A stretch of 64,000 nt of DNA from an uncultured Lachnospiraceae bacterium (lineage in GTDB: Bacteria > Bacillota > Clostridia > Lachnospirales > Lachnospiraceae), in the NCBI GenBank assembly GCA_910586205.1, contig CAJUGD010000013.1, positions 29,360 to 93,359 of the forward strand. Reading direction: 5' to 3'. Below, one piece after another: positions 1 through 8,060 of this stretch. Positions within the stretch are counted from its first letter, which is position 1. The number at the start of each line of letters is the position of its first letter. The position numbers were made by a program, and so were the translations under genes. The notes under the pieces were generated by a model. It saw only the letters and a list, made by a program, of their open reading frames with translations. It had not been told where the DNA came from and ran no database searches.

Positions 1-1597
1 CGCCGATATACATGTCCACAGGCAGGTACTTATCCGCCTTTTCCCTGGAAACCAGCTCCTTGTCATTGTGGCTGTCCACATACCGGAGGAAATACCAGGA
101 GGAACCGGCCCACTGAGGCATGGTGTTGGTCTCTCTCTTGGCCGGACCGCCGCACTGGGGACAGGTGCAGTTCACCCACTCGTCAATGGCAGCCAGAGGA
201 GATTCTCCGGTGCCTGTAGGCTGGTAGCTCTCCACCTCAGGAAGCCTTAAAGGCAGCTCCTCCTCCGGCACTGCCACATTGCCGCACTTGGGACAGTGGA
301 TGATCGGGATAGGCTCGCCCCAGTACCGCTGTCTGGAAAACACCCAGTCACGAAGCTTGTAGTTGACCGTCTTTTTCCCCAATCCCCGGGCCTCGATCAT
401 GGCCGGAGCTTCCATTTTAAGCACTGCAGACTCCATGCCGTTCCACTCTCCGGAGTTGATCATGGTGCCGTTTGCCTCGGTGTAGGCCTCGGTCATATCC
501 TCAATCTCCTTCCCGTCCTTGGCGATTACCTGAATGATGGGAATATTGAACTTTTTCGCAAACTCAAAGTCCCGGTCATCATGAGCCGGCACACACATGA
601 TGGCTCCGGTGCCATAGTCCGCCAAAACGTAATCCGACAGCCAGATGGGAACCTTTGCCCCGTTTAAAGGATTGACGGCATAGCTTCCTGTGAATACACC
701 GGTTTTCTCCTTGTCCTGCATACGGTCCACATTGGACTTCATGGAAGCATCGTAAATATATTTTTCCACTGCATCCCTGGTTTCATCGGTTGCCAAGTCT
801 TTGGCCAGCTTATGCTCCGGCGCCAGCACCATAAAGGTGGCCCCGTACAGGGTATCCGGTCTGGTGGTATAGACGGTAATCTTCTCATCCTTTCCATCCA
901 CCGCAAAATCTACCTCAGCGCCGTAAGACTTGCCGATCCACTCGGTCTGCATCTTCTTAACCTTCTCCGGCCAGTCCAGCTTGTCCAGATCCTTAAGCAG
1001 ACGCTCTGCATAGGCTGTAATCTTTAACATCCACTGACGCAGGTTTTTCTTTGTCACTGTGGCGCCGCACCGCTCACAGCAGCCATTGACCACTTCCTCG
1101 TTGGCCAGACCGGTCTTACAAGACGGGCACCAGTTAATAGGAAACTCCTTCTCATAGGCCAGTCCCTTTTTAAACATCTGAACAAAGATCCACTGCGTCC
1201 ATTTATAAAAATCAGGATCCGTGGTATTGACCTCCATATCCCAGTCATAGATAGAAGCGATCTGATTGATCTGTCTCTTAATGTTCTTTACATTCTCCGC
1301 CGTTGAGATAGCCGGATGAATCCCCATCTTGATGGCATAGTTCTCTGCCGGCAGGCCAAAAGCATCCCATCCCATGGGATGGATCACATAATGACCCTTT
1401 AAAATCTGATAGCGGCTCCACACATCCGAGATCACGTAGCCTCTCCAGTGTCCCACATGAAGCCCGCTGCCGGACGGATAGGGAAACATATCCAGACAGT
1501 AGTACTTGGACTTTTTGCCGTCATCTACATTGATGGGATTTTTCTCCCAATTCTCACGCCACTTTTTTTCAATGGCGCTGAAATTATAGCTTGCCAT
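1..1597 (-). CDS. leuS: Leucyl-tRNA synthetase, N-terminal part (cut by window edge)
   Basis: This class I aminoacyl-tRNA synthetase charges tRNA-Leu in the cytoplasm. The reverse-strand translation starts MASYNFSAIEKKW and gives about 532 residues before the window edge; the full family is about 800 residues, so the anticodon-binding end is missing. The HIGH-type signature appears as YPSGSGLHVGH near residue 45. A Cys zinc knuckle follows (NWCPSC and CCERCG), then the CP1 editing region (TTRPDTLYGATFMVLAPEH, and the GTGAIMCVPAHDDRDFEFA region), which is typical of LeuRS. A strong ribosome site, AGGAGGAAG, lies 6 nt before the ATG at 1597. The gene is alone on its transcript and is preceded by a T-box leader, so expression should respond to uncharged tRNA-Leu. 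Confidence 0.97.
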   Translation of the reverse strand, partial: MASYNFSAIEKKWRENWEKNPINVDDGKKSKYYCLDMFPYPSGSGLHVGHWRGYVISDVWSRYQILKGHYVIHPMGWDAFGLPAENYAIKMGIHPAISTAENVKNIKRQINQIASIYDWDMEVNTTDPDFYKWTQWIFVQMFKKGLAYEKEFPINWCPSCKTGLANEEVVNGCCERCGATVTKKNLRQWMLKITAYAERLLKDLDKLDWPEKVKKMQTEWIGKSYGAEVDFAVDGKDEKITVYTTRPDTLYGATFMVLAPEHKLAKDLATDETRDAVEKYIYDASMKSNVDRMQDKEKTGVFTGSYAVNPLNGAKVPIWLSDYVLADYGTGAIMCVPAHDDRDFEFAKKFNIPIIQVIAKDGKEIEDMTEAYTEANGTMINSGEWNGMESAVLKMEAPAMIEARGLGKKTVNYKLRDWVFSRQRYWGEPIPIIHCPKCGNVAVPEEELPLRLPEVESYQPTGTGESPLAAIDEWVNCTCPQCGGPAKRETNTMPQWAGSSWYFLRYVDSHNDKELVSREKADKYLPVDMYIG

Positions 1598-1661
1598 GAT
1601 TTTTCTTCCTCCTGCATAAACTTTGTTTCGTAAGAGCCAAAAAAGCAAAGGGAAAACACAC

Positions 1662-1697
1662 AAAAAAACTGCGCCCCGGAATCCTCCAGAGACGCAG
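1662..1697 (-). terminator. T-box regulated intrinsic terminator
   Basis: On the minus strand CTGCG(TCTC)...(GGGG)CGCAG forms a stem followed by a run of seven T. It lies immediately 3' of the T-box sequence, as expected for the conditional terminator of a T-box leader. Confidence 0.85.
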
Positions 1698-1961
1698 GCT
1701 CAATCTGCGCGGTACCACTCTGCTTCATGTTCACACATGCCCTCAGCCGGCCTTTTCTCAATCTGGCCGCCTCCCTTATAACGGTGGGAATCCGTCCGCG
1801 CCTACCCAGAGCTTTTTAGTTCCTGTCCTGCACCTAAAAAGTCCTTCAGCCGGCTGCTCCGGGACCAGTTCCGCCCTCTCTCCCGTCCGCCTTACACCAT
1901 CCGGCGGCTCTCTGCGCGGGTTTTCAAAGACGTACTCCTTCCCTTCCCTGCATTTTTACTG
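1662..1961 (-). promoter_or_regulatory. T-box riboswitch leader of leuS
   Basis: The leader lies between the leuS promoter and the start codon. It contains the conserved T-box sequence AGAGTGGTACCGCG (minus strand, 1721-1708), which pairs with the acceptor end of uncharged tRNA and is the hallmark of the family. A stem-I-like region (GCCGCCGG and GGCGG arms near 1885-1912) lies upstream, and an intrinsic terminator lies directly downstream. In this family uncharged tRNA stabilises the antiterminator and allows transcription of the synthetase gene. I did not assign the leucine specifier codon with certainty. Confidence 0.93.
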
Positions 1962-1967
1962 AATCTA

Positions 1968-1996
1968 AATTTAACACAATTAGAATAGCGTGTCAA
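1968..1996 (-). promoter_or_regulatory. Sigma-A promoter for leuS
   Basis: A perfect -35 TTGACA (1996-1991) and a -10 TAAATT (1973-1968) are separated by exactly 17 bp on the minus strand. Initiation would fall near 1961, just before the T-box leader. Confidence 0.8.
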
Positions 1997-2120
1997 GACT
2001 TTCCCCAAAGCCACAACAAAATATCTTAAAAATCCCATAAAGTAATATACATTTTCCAATCCATATGATAAAATGATACCAGTTAAAGATCAATACTTAA
2101 CCCATTAGGAGTACATACTT

Positions 2121-3284
2121 ATGGAGGAATTCAGCGTCAGATCCAGTTCTGTCCGGCAGGCCAGCCAGTACCTTGATTCATTTCAGGGCTTTCTGTCAGA
2201 CAGAAGCAGCGAGATTGATACCATTCGAAGACAGCTTCGCGGTAAGATATCTCAGCATGAAGCCATTGGTTCCAGGCTGCGGACCATAGCAGATACCGTC
2301 GATAGCCTTCAGGACACCATGCGAATGATGAGCCATTGCCTGGAACGGGTCGATTATTACTACCAGCGGGCGGAAGACCGGATAACCGGCCAGAGCAATC
2401 CTTTCTCGGAAATCATGGATCTTCTTTCTACCGGCTCAGAAGAAAAGAAGGTTTTTTCGTTTTTCGGGATGGATGGTTCCATAACCAACAACCAAAAATT
2501 TATGGACGGCGAACAGCATCATGATGATATTCCCGGAGGCAAAAGCGGAGGCGGAAGCGGCTCTGTCTTTACCGGAAACCAGTCGGTAAAATACGGGGAC
2601 TTTGAAGGAAATTCTACAGAAAAGACATTTTCTGGAGAGTATAATTATTATGCCTATGCACAAGGCAACAAAGACAATTTTGGAGCAGCCATAGGAGGCG
2701 ATACAGAGGGCAGCGTTTTCAATGTAGAAGCAGAAGGCAGTTTTCTTGACGGCCTTTTTAAAAATCAAACCGAGATATCCTTTATGACAGGCGCAGCCGC
2801 CGGACGGGCCGGCGTACATTTATTTAAAAACCGCGATCCTCGGTACTCTGGAATCTATGCCAAAGGAGAAGTTGGCGGTTCGGTGCTCCATGGTTCCAAC
2901 CGTACACAAATCGGCACAGAGAAAAATAATGGACACATTGAGGTTGAGGGGGATTTGCTGACAGCAGGCGCCCAAGCAGGCGCAGGCTTTGGATATTTAG
3001 GAACAGACAGCGACGGCAGTGAAGTATACGGTATTGAACTCGGGGCCGGAGCCGAGGCTTATCTGGCAGAGGGGACCGTCCGCTCAGGCTTCTCTATTTA
3101 TGGAATCGAGGTAGATATAGGCGTTACAGGCAAGGTCGGGGGCGCAGGTGTGGATGTAGGAGGAGGCGTGACCAATCAGGGTATAGACTTAAATGCCGGT
3201 TTGGGACTAGGTTTTGGCGGTGATCTTGAGCTGTCCGTTGACTGGACCAAAGCCTCCTGGCCATCCTGGCTCCCCAGGCCATAA
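2121..3284 (+). CDS. WXG/LXG-like candidate type VII secreted protein with glycine-rich C-terminus
   Basis: The protein has 387 residues. Residues 1-95 form an alpha-helical region with spaced hydrophobics (SVRQASQYLDSF, LRTIADTVDSLQDTM), reminiscent of the WXG100/LXG N-terminal domains used for type VII secretion. A linker (residues about 95-150, ending in a Gly/Ser-rich stretch) leads to about 235 residues dominated by Gly, Ala and alternating charged/aromatic residues (VNLDAG-like beta repeats such as GAGAEAYLAEG), ending WPSWLPRP. There is no signal peptide. The ribosome site AGGAG lies 9 nt before the ATG. A DUF4176 gene and a DUF3592 membrane protein gene follow closely, the partners usually seen beside type VII effectors. 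The C-terminal domain matches no toxin I can name; effector function is inferred from architecture and neighbours. Confidence 0.6.
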   Translation: MEEFSVRSSSVRQASQYLDSFQGFLSDRSSEIDTIRRQLRGKISQHEAIGSRLRTIADTVDSLQDTMRMMSHCLERVDYYYQRAEDRITGQSNPFSEIMDLLSTGSEEKKVFSFFGMDGSITNNQKFMDGEQHHDDIPGGKSGGGSGSVFTGNQSVKYGDFEGNSTEKTFSGEYNYYAYAQGNKDNFGAAIGGDTEGSVFNVEAEGSFLDGLFKNQTEISFMTGAAAGRAGVHLFKNRDPRYSGIYAKGEVGGSVLHGSNRTQIGTEKNNGHIEVEGDLLTAGAQAGAGFGYLGTDSDGSEVYGIELGAGAEAYLAEGTVRSGFSIYGIEVDIGVTGKVGGAGVDVGGGVTNQGIDLNAGLGLGFGGDLELSVDWTKASWPSWLPRP

Positions 3285-3322
3285 CATACAATGCAACTTA
3301 ATCCCAAGGAGGAATATTCAGA

Positions 3323-3622
3323 ATGAAAGATTTATTGCCAATCGGATCCGTAGTGTTACTAAAAAATGCGAAGAAGAAGCTCATGGTCTGCGGAAGGATC
3401 CAGGTAGACTTAAATTCCGGAGAAGAAAAAATATACCACTACAGCGGCTGCCTATATCCGGAAGGACTGATAGATCCTGACAAGCTTTTTCTCTTTAACA
3501 ACGAAGACATTGAGCGGGTCTATTACATTGGTATGCAGGATGAAGAAGAGTTTCGCTTCCGGAACTATGTTATCCAAAAGGTACAGGAAAACGAAGCCCA
3601 TAAGAATACGGAAAATCTATAA
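3323..3622 (+). CDS. DUF4176 family protein
   Basis: This is a 99-residue soluble protein. LPIGSVVLLKNAKKKLMVCG, then a YSGCLYPEGLIDPDKLFLFN segment and NNEDIERVYYIGMQDEEE are characteristic of DUF4176. Family members are commonly encoded next to LXG-type type VII secretion effectors and are thought to assist export or targeting. Here it follows the candidate effector by 38 bp and precedes a small membrane protein by 15 bp, so the three form one transcription unit. The ribosome site AAGGAGG is 10-11 nt before the ATG. No secretion machinery (EssC, EsxA, YukD) is visible in the window, so a machinery locus elsewhere would be required. Confidence 0.8.
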   Translation: MKDLLPIGSVVLLKNAKKKLMVCGRIQVDLNSGEEKIYHYSGCLYPEGLIDPDKLFLFNNEDIERVYYIGMQDEEEFRFRNYVIQKVQENEAHKNTENL

Positions 3623-3637
3623 TCCGGAAAGGTTATC

Positions 3638-4048
3638 ATGCAGGTGAAATTTGTTTTAAGTTCTCTGTTTGGAATCATAGGCACTGTTTTTGTTCTGTTA
3701 GGCTGTATTTTCTGGCGAATCCAGGTTGTGAAAAATTCTTACACCGGCTTGGGTGAAGCCAGGGTTGTCAGCGTCGAAAGAAGATATAACAGCTCCAGCC
3801 ACAGCAGCTATTATTTTCCCCAACTGGAGCTTATGGTGGAGGGAAAGCAGTATTTCCTCAAATCCTCTGTGGGGACCTCTGACGCCAAATACCAGGAAGG
3901 CCAGCAGGTAATGGTCCGGTATAATCCGAATAACCCGCAGCAGTTCCAGATAGAGGGAGATAATGCATGGAAAATTTTAAAAATAGTTTTCCTCTCATTG
4001 GGCAGCCTGTTTGTTGTCCTTGCCGCTGTTCTCTTTTTGGTACTGTAG
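3638..4048 (+). CDS. DUF3592 domain small membrane protein
   Basis: The protein has 136 residues and two predicted membrane segments, at about residues 5-27 and 110-135. Between them lies a beta-rich domain of about 75 residues containing ARVVSVERRY, YYFPQLELMVEGK and VMVRYNPNNPQQF, the typical DUF3592 layout, where a short extracytoplasmic sandwich sits between two helices. It is the last gene of the three-gene unit; a terminator follows about 60 bp later. In effector cassettes the last membrane gene often gives self-protection. That role is a position-based guess here, not something the sequence proves. Confidence 0.65.
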   Translation: MQVKFVLSSLFGIIGTVFVLLGCIFWRIQVVKNSYTGLGEARVVSVERRYNSSSHSSYYFPQLELMVEGKQYFLKSSVGTSDAKYQEGQQVMVRYNPNNPQQFQIEGDNAWKILKIVFLSLGSLFVVLAAVLFLVL

Positions 4049-4107
4049 AGCGTGTATCTGGCCTCACTGCCCGCAGAAGTCAAATCTAATTTCATATCAA
4101 GACAGGC

Positions 4108-4149
4108 AAAAGGGACTGCCCCCTGTCACTTGGTGCACAGTCCCTTTTT
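4108..4149. terminator. Bidirectional intrinsic terminator between convergent units
   Basis: AAAAGGGACTG pairs with CAGTCCCTTTT across a 19-nt loop, with T-runs on both strands. It closes the plus-strand effector-like trio and, 3 bp after the pilB stop, the minus-strand pilus operon. Confidence 0.85.
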
Positions 4150-4151
4150 AT

Positions 4152-5828
4152 TTACTCATACGCAATCTTCATAAGCTCCTCCGGCGTGCTGATTCCCTCT
4201 CTTACCAGCCGGATTCCATTCTCCTTTAAAGTCCGCATCCCCTGATGCTTCCTGGCATACTCCACGATCTCATCCATAGCGGCATGATTGCTGATCATGC
4301 GGCGCAGCGTACTGTCAATGGCAAGGATCTCATGAATGGCAATCCTGCCCCGGTAGCCTGTATGGCTGCACTGGGCGCATCCCATTCCCCTCCGTATTTT
4401 CTTAATGTCCTTCCCCAAAAGCTTTTGCTCCTCCGGGGTGGTATCCATCTCCTGCCCGCAGCCGGTGCACACCTTGCGCATCAGACGCTGAGCCACCAGC
4501 CCTACCAGGGAATTGGCCACCAGATAGTTTTCCACCCCCATATCCTCCAGACGGACAATACTGGAGGCCGCGTCATTGGTATGCAGGGTGCTGAACACCA
4601 CATGGCCGGTAATAGCCGCCCGGACAGAGATCTCCGCCGTCTCCCCGTCTCTGGTCTCTCCCACCATAATAATATCCGGGTCCTGACGCAGAAGGGCCCG
4701 AAGCCCTGCCTCAAATGTCAATCCTGCCACCGGGTTGACCTGGGTCTGGTTAATGCCTGGCACATTTTTCTCCACCGGGTCCTCGATTGTAGAAATGTTC
4801 ACCCGCCTTTTGGCCAAATACTCTAAAATCATGTACAAAGTAGTAGACTTTCCGCTTCCTGTAGGCCCTGTTATATAAATGATTCCGTTGGAACAATTTA
4901 AAAGAGGAAGAAAACGCTCATAGCTCTCCTTTTCCATGCCAAACTGTCCGCCATAATCCAGATGACCTGTGGGAATTAAAAGACGCATCACTGCCTTTTC
5001 CCCAAACACAGTCGGCATCAGGGAGACACGGATATTCACAGGGCCATTCTCTGTCCTGACCCGGAAATGCCCGTCCTGGGGAATCCTCTTTTCCGCAATA
5101 TCCAGATTAGCCATAATCTTAATCCGGGCAATCAACGGCTGATGGACATTTCTCTGCAGGGTAACATATTCTAAAAGCACCCCGTCTATCCTCATCCGCA
5201 CTTTCGTCTCTCTCTCAAAAGGCTCAATATGGATATCACTGGCATTGCTCTTTACTGCCCTTTGAACCAGGCTGTTGAGAAGATGGATAATGGGAGCCTC
5301 GGATTCTGTTGAATCCAAATCAGCCAGATCCAAATCGTCAAAATCATCTGCTCCAAATCCTGCGTTAGCATCTGTGGCCGCCTGTCTGGCTCCTACTTCA
5401 GCGAAATAATAGGAAATGGCCTGGCGCAGAGGCTTTTCCTCACCTAAAAGAATCTTTAAATAGCACCCGGTCTGCTGGCGTACTTCTTCCAGGGCAAAAT
5501 AGTTTAAAGGATCATTGGTCACCATCACCATGGTTCCATTGCTGACACTTAAAGGAAGAAACAGGTTCTTCTCTGCCAGCTCTTTATTTACCATGGCCAC
5601 AGCCTCTAAGTCCACAGTCTGAAGGGATACATCCACAATCTCCAGATCCAGGCGGCTGGCAAGAGCTTCCAGCACCTGCTGCTCTGTGACAAACTGAAGC
5701 TCTATAAGAATCTGCCCTACCCGCCTGTCCCTGTGGCCTTTCTGATATGCAAGAGCTTCCTCCATCTGCTGCTCATTTACATAGCCTCTCTCTGCCAGAA
5801 TCTCCCCAATCCGCAAATTTGCACCCAA
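4152..5828 (-). CDS. pilB: Type IV pilus assembly ATPase PilB with MshEN-like N-terminus
   Basis: This hexameric cytoplasmic ATPase powers pilus extension. It has 558 residues. An N-terminal MshEN-like module (residues 5-70) holds two related motifs, LRIGEILAERGYVNEQQM and VGQILIELQFVTEQQV; such modules bind cyclic di-GMP in MshE and some PilB proteins. The catalytic core has Walker A GPTGSGKST (321-329), an Asp box STIEDPVE (346-353), Walker B IIMVGETRD (386-394) and a His box TGHVVFSTLHT. A tetracysteine zinc site (CTGC...CAQC, 454-487) is typical of PilB/GspE. The start codon is TTG, with GGAGG 8 nt upstream; the nearby ATG is out of frame. It is the last gene of the pilus operon. Confidence 0.96.
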   Translation of the reverse strand: MGANLRIGEILAERGYVNEQQMEEALAYQKGHRDRRVGQILIELQFVTEQQVLEALASRLDLEIVDVSLQTVDLEAVAMVNKELAEKNLFLPLSVSNGTMVMVTNDPLNYFALEEVRQQTGCYLKILLGEEKPLRQAISYYFAEVGARQAATDANAGFGADDFDDLDLADLDSTESEAPIIHLLNSLVQRAVKSNASDIHIEPFERETKVRMRIDGVLLEYVTLQRNVHQPLIARIKIMANLDIAEKRIPQDGHFRVRTENGPVNIRVSLMPTVFGEKAVMRLLIPTGHLDYGGQFGMEKESYERFLPLLNCSNGIIYITGPTGSGKSTTLYMILEYLAKRRVNISTIEDPVEKNVPGINQTQVNPVAGLTFEAGLRALLRQDPDIIMVGETRDGETAEISVRAAITGHVVFSTLHTNDAASSIVRLEDMGVENYLVANSLVGLVAQRLMRKVCTGCGQEMDTTPEEQKLLGKDIKKIRRGMGCAQCSHTGYRGRIAIHEILAIDSTLRRMISNHAAMDEIVEYARKHQGMRTLKENGIRLVREGISTPEELMKIAYE

Positions 5829-5920
5829 ACCATTTTCCTCCTTCTCTGCTTGTGCTGCAATTCATTTTGATAATCACTCATACGCATGATATTGGGATCA
5901 AAAGGTATTTTGACCGCATT

Positions 5921-6571
5921 TCATGTTCCCTCAATCTCCGGTTGTGACAAGCTTTCCCAGTCATACATATAGATTGCCAGTTCACAGGTCATCTCTGCCT
6001 GAAAAGCTGTCTCCAGCTCCTTGTTGAGATAAATATTCCGGCTTACACTTAAGGATTTGACCTTGATGGCCGGATAATGACTTTCCACATCATCCACAAA
6101 AGCCAGAAGCTTATCCTCATCCCCCTGCAGCATCAGCCTTGCGGTCCCGATCTGCATGTAGGTATCGGATACCGGCTCCTCGTTGGTCTGCTCCGGGGCA
6201 TACCGGTAAGGATCCGCGATCCCGGGCGCTGCCTGCTCCAAAGTCAATGACACGGGAAAAAGCCCGTGTTTTAAGGCAAGTCCGGTTATGATCCCATCCA
6301 TCTCCCGATTTTCCATGATCTCATAATAATCCTTTGACGCCTGACGAAGCTCGTCAAGCTTTTCCTCTGCCAGCTTTGTCTTCTCCGGCGTCTTGTCAAT
6401 AGCATCCTGCATTTCTGCCATAGTCTCCCGAAGTTCCTGACGCTTCAGAATATTTTCCTGATAACGGCTGATCCCCGGCATAACCGCAAACCGGATCGTA
6501 AAGAAAATAATCAGCACACTAAGAGACAGCTTCAGCAAAAAAAGATCCTTCTGGGTCAGTTCCAGCTTCAT
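5921..6571 (-). CDS. PilO-like pilus alignment protein
   Basis: The protein has 217 residues from the ATG at 6571, which has GGGAGGTG in front and overlaps the stop of the PilM-PilN gene as ATGA, indicating translational coupling. The layout is a short cytoplasmic start, one membrane helix (LLKLSLSVLIIFFTIRFAV, about residues 10-30), a coiled coil (about 35-90) and an extracytoplasmic alpha/beta domain. This is the PilO plan. In Gram-positive type IV pili PilM, PilN and PilO link the motor to the growing pilus. The assignment rests on topology and position, since PilO sequences are weakly conserved. Confidence 0.8.
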   Translation of the reverse strand: MKLELTQKDLFLLKLSLSVLIIFFTIRFAVMPGISRYQENILKRQELRETMAEMQDAIDKTPEKTKLAEEKLDELRQASKDYYEIMENREMDGIITGLALKHGLFPVSLTLEQAAPGIADPYRYAPEQTNEEPVSDTYMQIGTARLMLQGDEDKLLAFVDDVESHYPAIKVKSLSVSRNIYLNKELETAFQAEMTCELAIYMYDWESLSQPEIEGT

Positions 6572-7983
6572 GATACACCTCCCTCTAGCGTGCAGGACAA
6601 GGACAATACATACCACCCGTCCTCAAAAGCATAGCCTTTGTAGTCCACACTGTGAAAAATCCCCGTCTCCTGAAGTTTCAGGATATAGTGGGGAATGTCT
6701 ATGACCTCCTGGCTGCGAGCGTCAAAGGTCAGAATGCCGGAACCTGTATCATAGCTCTGAATGAGAAATTCAATCCTGCCTGTTCCGGCCTCATTGATCT
6801 TCTGAAACACATGGCTGGTAAAATCAGGATATCCGGAAATGTTTTTGTCTGACAGCCCTATTGCTCCCATGCCCTCCTGGATAGCCTCCAGCTTTGCATC
6901 AAGCCTTAAAGCCTTTTGATACCTTTCCTGAACCTGCTCATCCTCAATCCACTCCTGCCGCACCTCATTTTCCTTATCTGCCAGATAATTCATAACAGCC
7001 AAAACCCCTGCGGGAATCATACACAAGCCAAATACAAGCGCAGGAACCAAAAAGAAGTTCCCGAGCTGCTGTACTTTCTTGTCTTCCTTTTCTTTTGGAA
7101 GGGAAAAGTAAAGATCCACCATCTTTTCCTTTTTCCCGTTAAAGATCATAGGGCCAAGACAGGCAAGCCAGTCTGTGCTCAGCTCTTTATGAGGCATAAG
7201 AATCCTCTCGTCGGTCCGAAACGGAATAACGCCCAGCCCCAAAGCCTCGATCCCCTCCATGCTCACCTCAAAATCCTCCAAAAGACATCCTGCATAATAC
7301 ACATGGGTAATGGGATTCTCATCCCTGCCTGTATAGAACTGAAGGATTCCCGAAATATTCCGGACGATCTCTGTGCCAAAGTCCAAAGTCCCCCGTTCAC
7401 TGAAAATACGGCTGCGGCTGGAATACAAATACCGCCCGTTCTGGCACAGGATGCTGGTCATGCCCTCCTCCTCAAAAAAGAGATAAACAGACGTCGTATT
7501 CCAGTAGCTCTCCTGCTGCCGCAGGATCTGCAGATACCCCTCTAAGGGAATCGTAATGCCGCTTATGGCAATGTCAGCTTCCCTGCAGATCTCTATAAAA
7601 CGCTCCAAGGTCTGCTTGTCCACCCCGGCCCCGCAGATATCCATGCCTGCATTCTTATCCGCACAGACAACGGAATAATCCACAAGCTCCATGCGCAGGC
7701 TTTCCCTTACCTCCGCCAAAGCCATCCTGCCAAGCTGCTTTCCTTTCCCATAAGGGATCTGCAGCACACGGGAGGAACACAAATTATCCGGCAGCACCAG
7801 ACGCACCGGTTCTGCCTTTTTCTCTGGTTCCAGGTCTATAAGCGCCTGCTTCCACCGGTCAAACCCATCTCCCTGGCCTGAGGCGGGAATCTTTTCCACC
7901 CAGGAAAGCGCCGGATATTTTCCCTCCTTTCCTCCTGCAGCAAGGATGCAGTCCTCCTGAAATACAATGACTGTCCGACTCAT
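6568..7983 (-). CDS. PilM-PilN fusion protein of the pilus platform
   Basis: The protein has 471 residues. Residues 1-285 resemble the actin-like PilM/GspL cytoplasmic domain (opening SRTVIVFQEDCILAAGG; LVLPDNL; FGTEIVRNISGIL), although the phosphate loops are degenerate. From about residue 286 the sequence changes to a PilN plan: a basic VDLYFSLPKEKE stretch, one membrane helix (308-332), a coiled coil (335-375) and a C-terminal periplasmic-type ferredoxin-like domain. In most systems PilM and PilN are separate proteins joined by the N-terminal peptide of PilN; here both lie in one chain. It sits between pilC and pilO and overlaps pilO by 4 nt. Confidence 0.8.
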   Translation of the reverse strand: MSRTVIVFQEDCILAAGGKEGKYPALSWVEKIPASGQGDGFDRWKQALIDLEPEKKAEPVRLVLPDNLCSSRVLQIPYGKGKQLGRMALAEVRESLRMELVDYSVVCADKNAGMDICGAGVDKQTLERFIEICREADIAISGITIPLEGYLQILRQQESYWNTTSVYLFFEEEGMTSILCQNGRYLYSSRSRIFSERGTLDFGTEIVRNISGILQFYTGRDENPITHVYYAGCLLEDFEVSMEGIEALGLGVIPFRTDERILMPHKELSTDWLACLGPMIFNGKKEKMVDLYFSLPKEKEDKKVQQLGNFFLVPALVFGLCMIPAGVLAVMNYLADKENEVRQEWIEDEQVQERYQKALRLDAKLEAIQEGMGAIGLSDKNISGYPDFTSHVFQKINEAGTGRIEFLIQSYDTGSGILTFDARSQEVIDIPHYILKLQETGIFHSVDYKGYAFEDGWYVLSLSCTLEGGVS

Positions 7984-8060
7984 GTTACTCTCCTTTTCCT
8001 CTGAATTTCTCTAAACCCAAAACCACTCCCATATCTCCTGATCCGCAGCAAAATTCTCGT

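Noticed and set aside
4245..4826. 193-codon plus-strand frame opposite pilB
   Set aside because: Antisense shadow of the conserved ATPase core; no independent coding evidence.
6916..7545. 209-codon plus-strand frame inside the pilM-pilN gene
   Set aside because: It lies wholly opposite a well-supported coding gene, shows no family motif and lacks a ribosome site.
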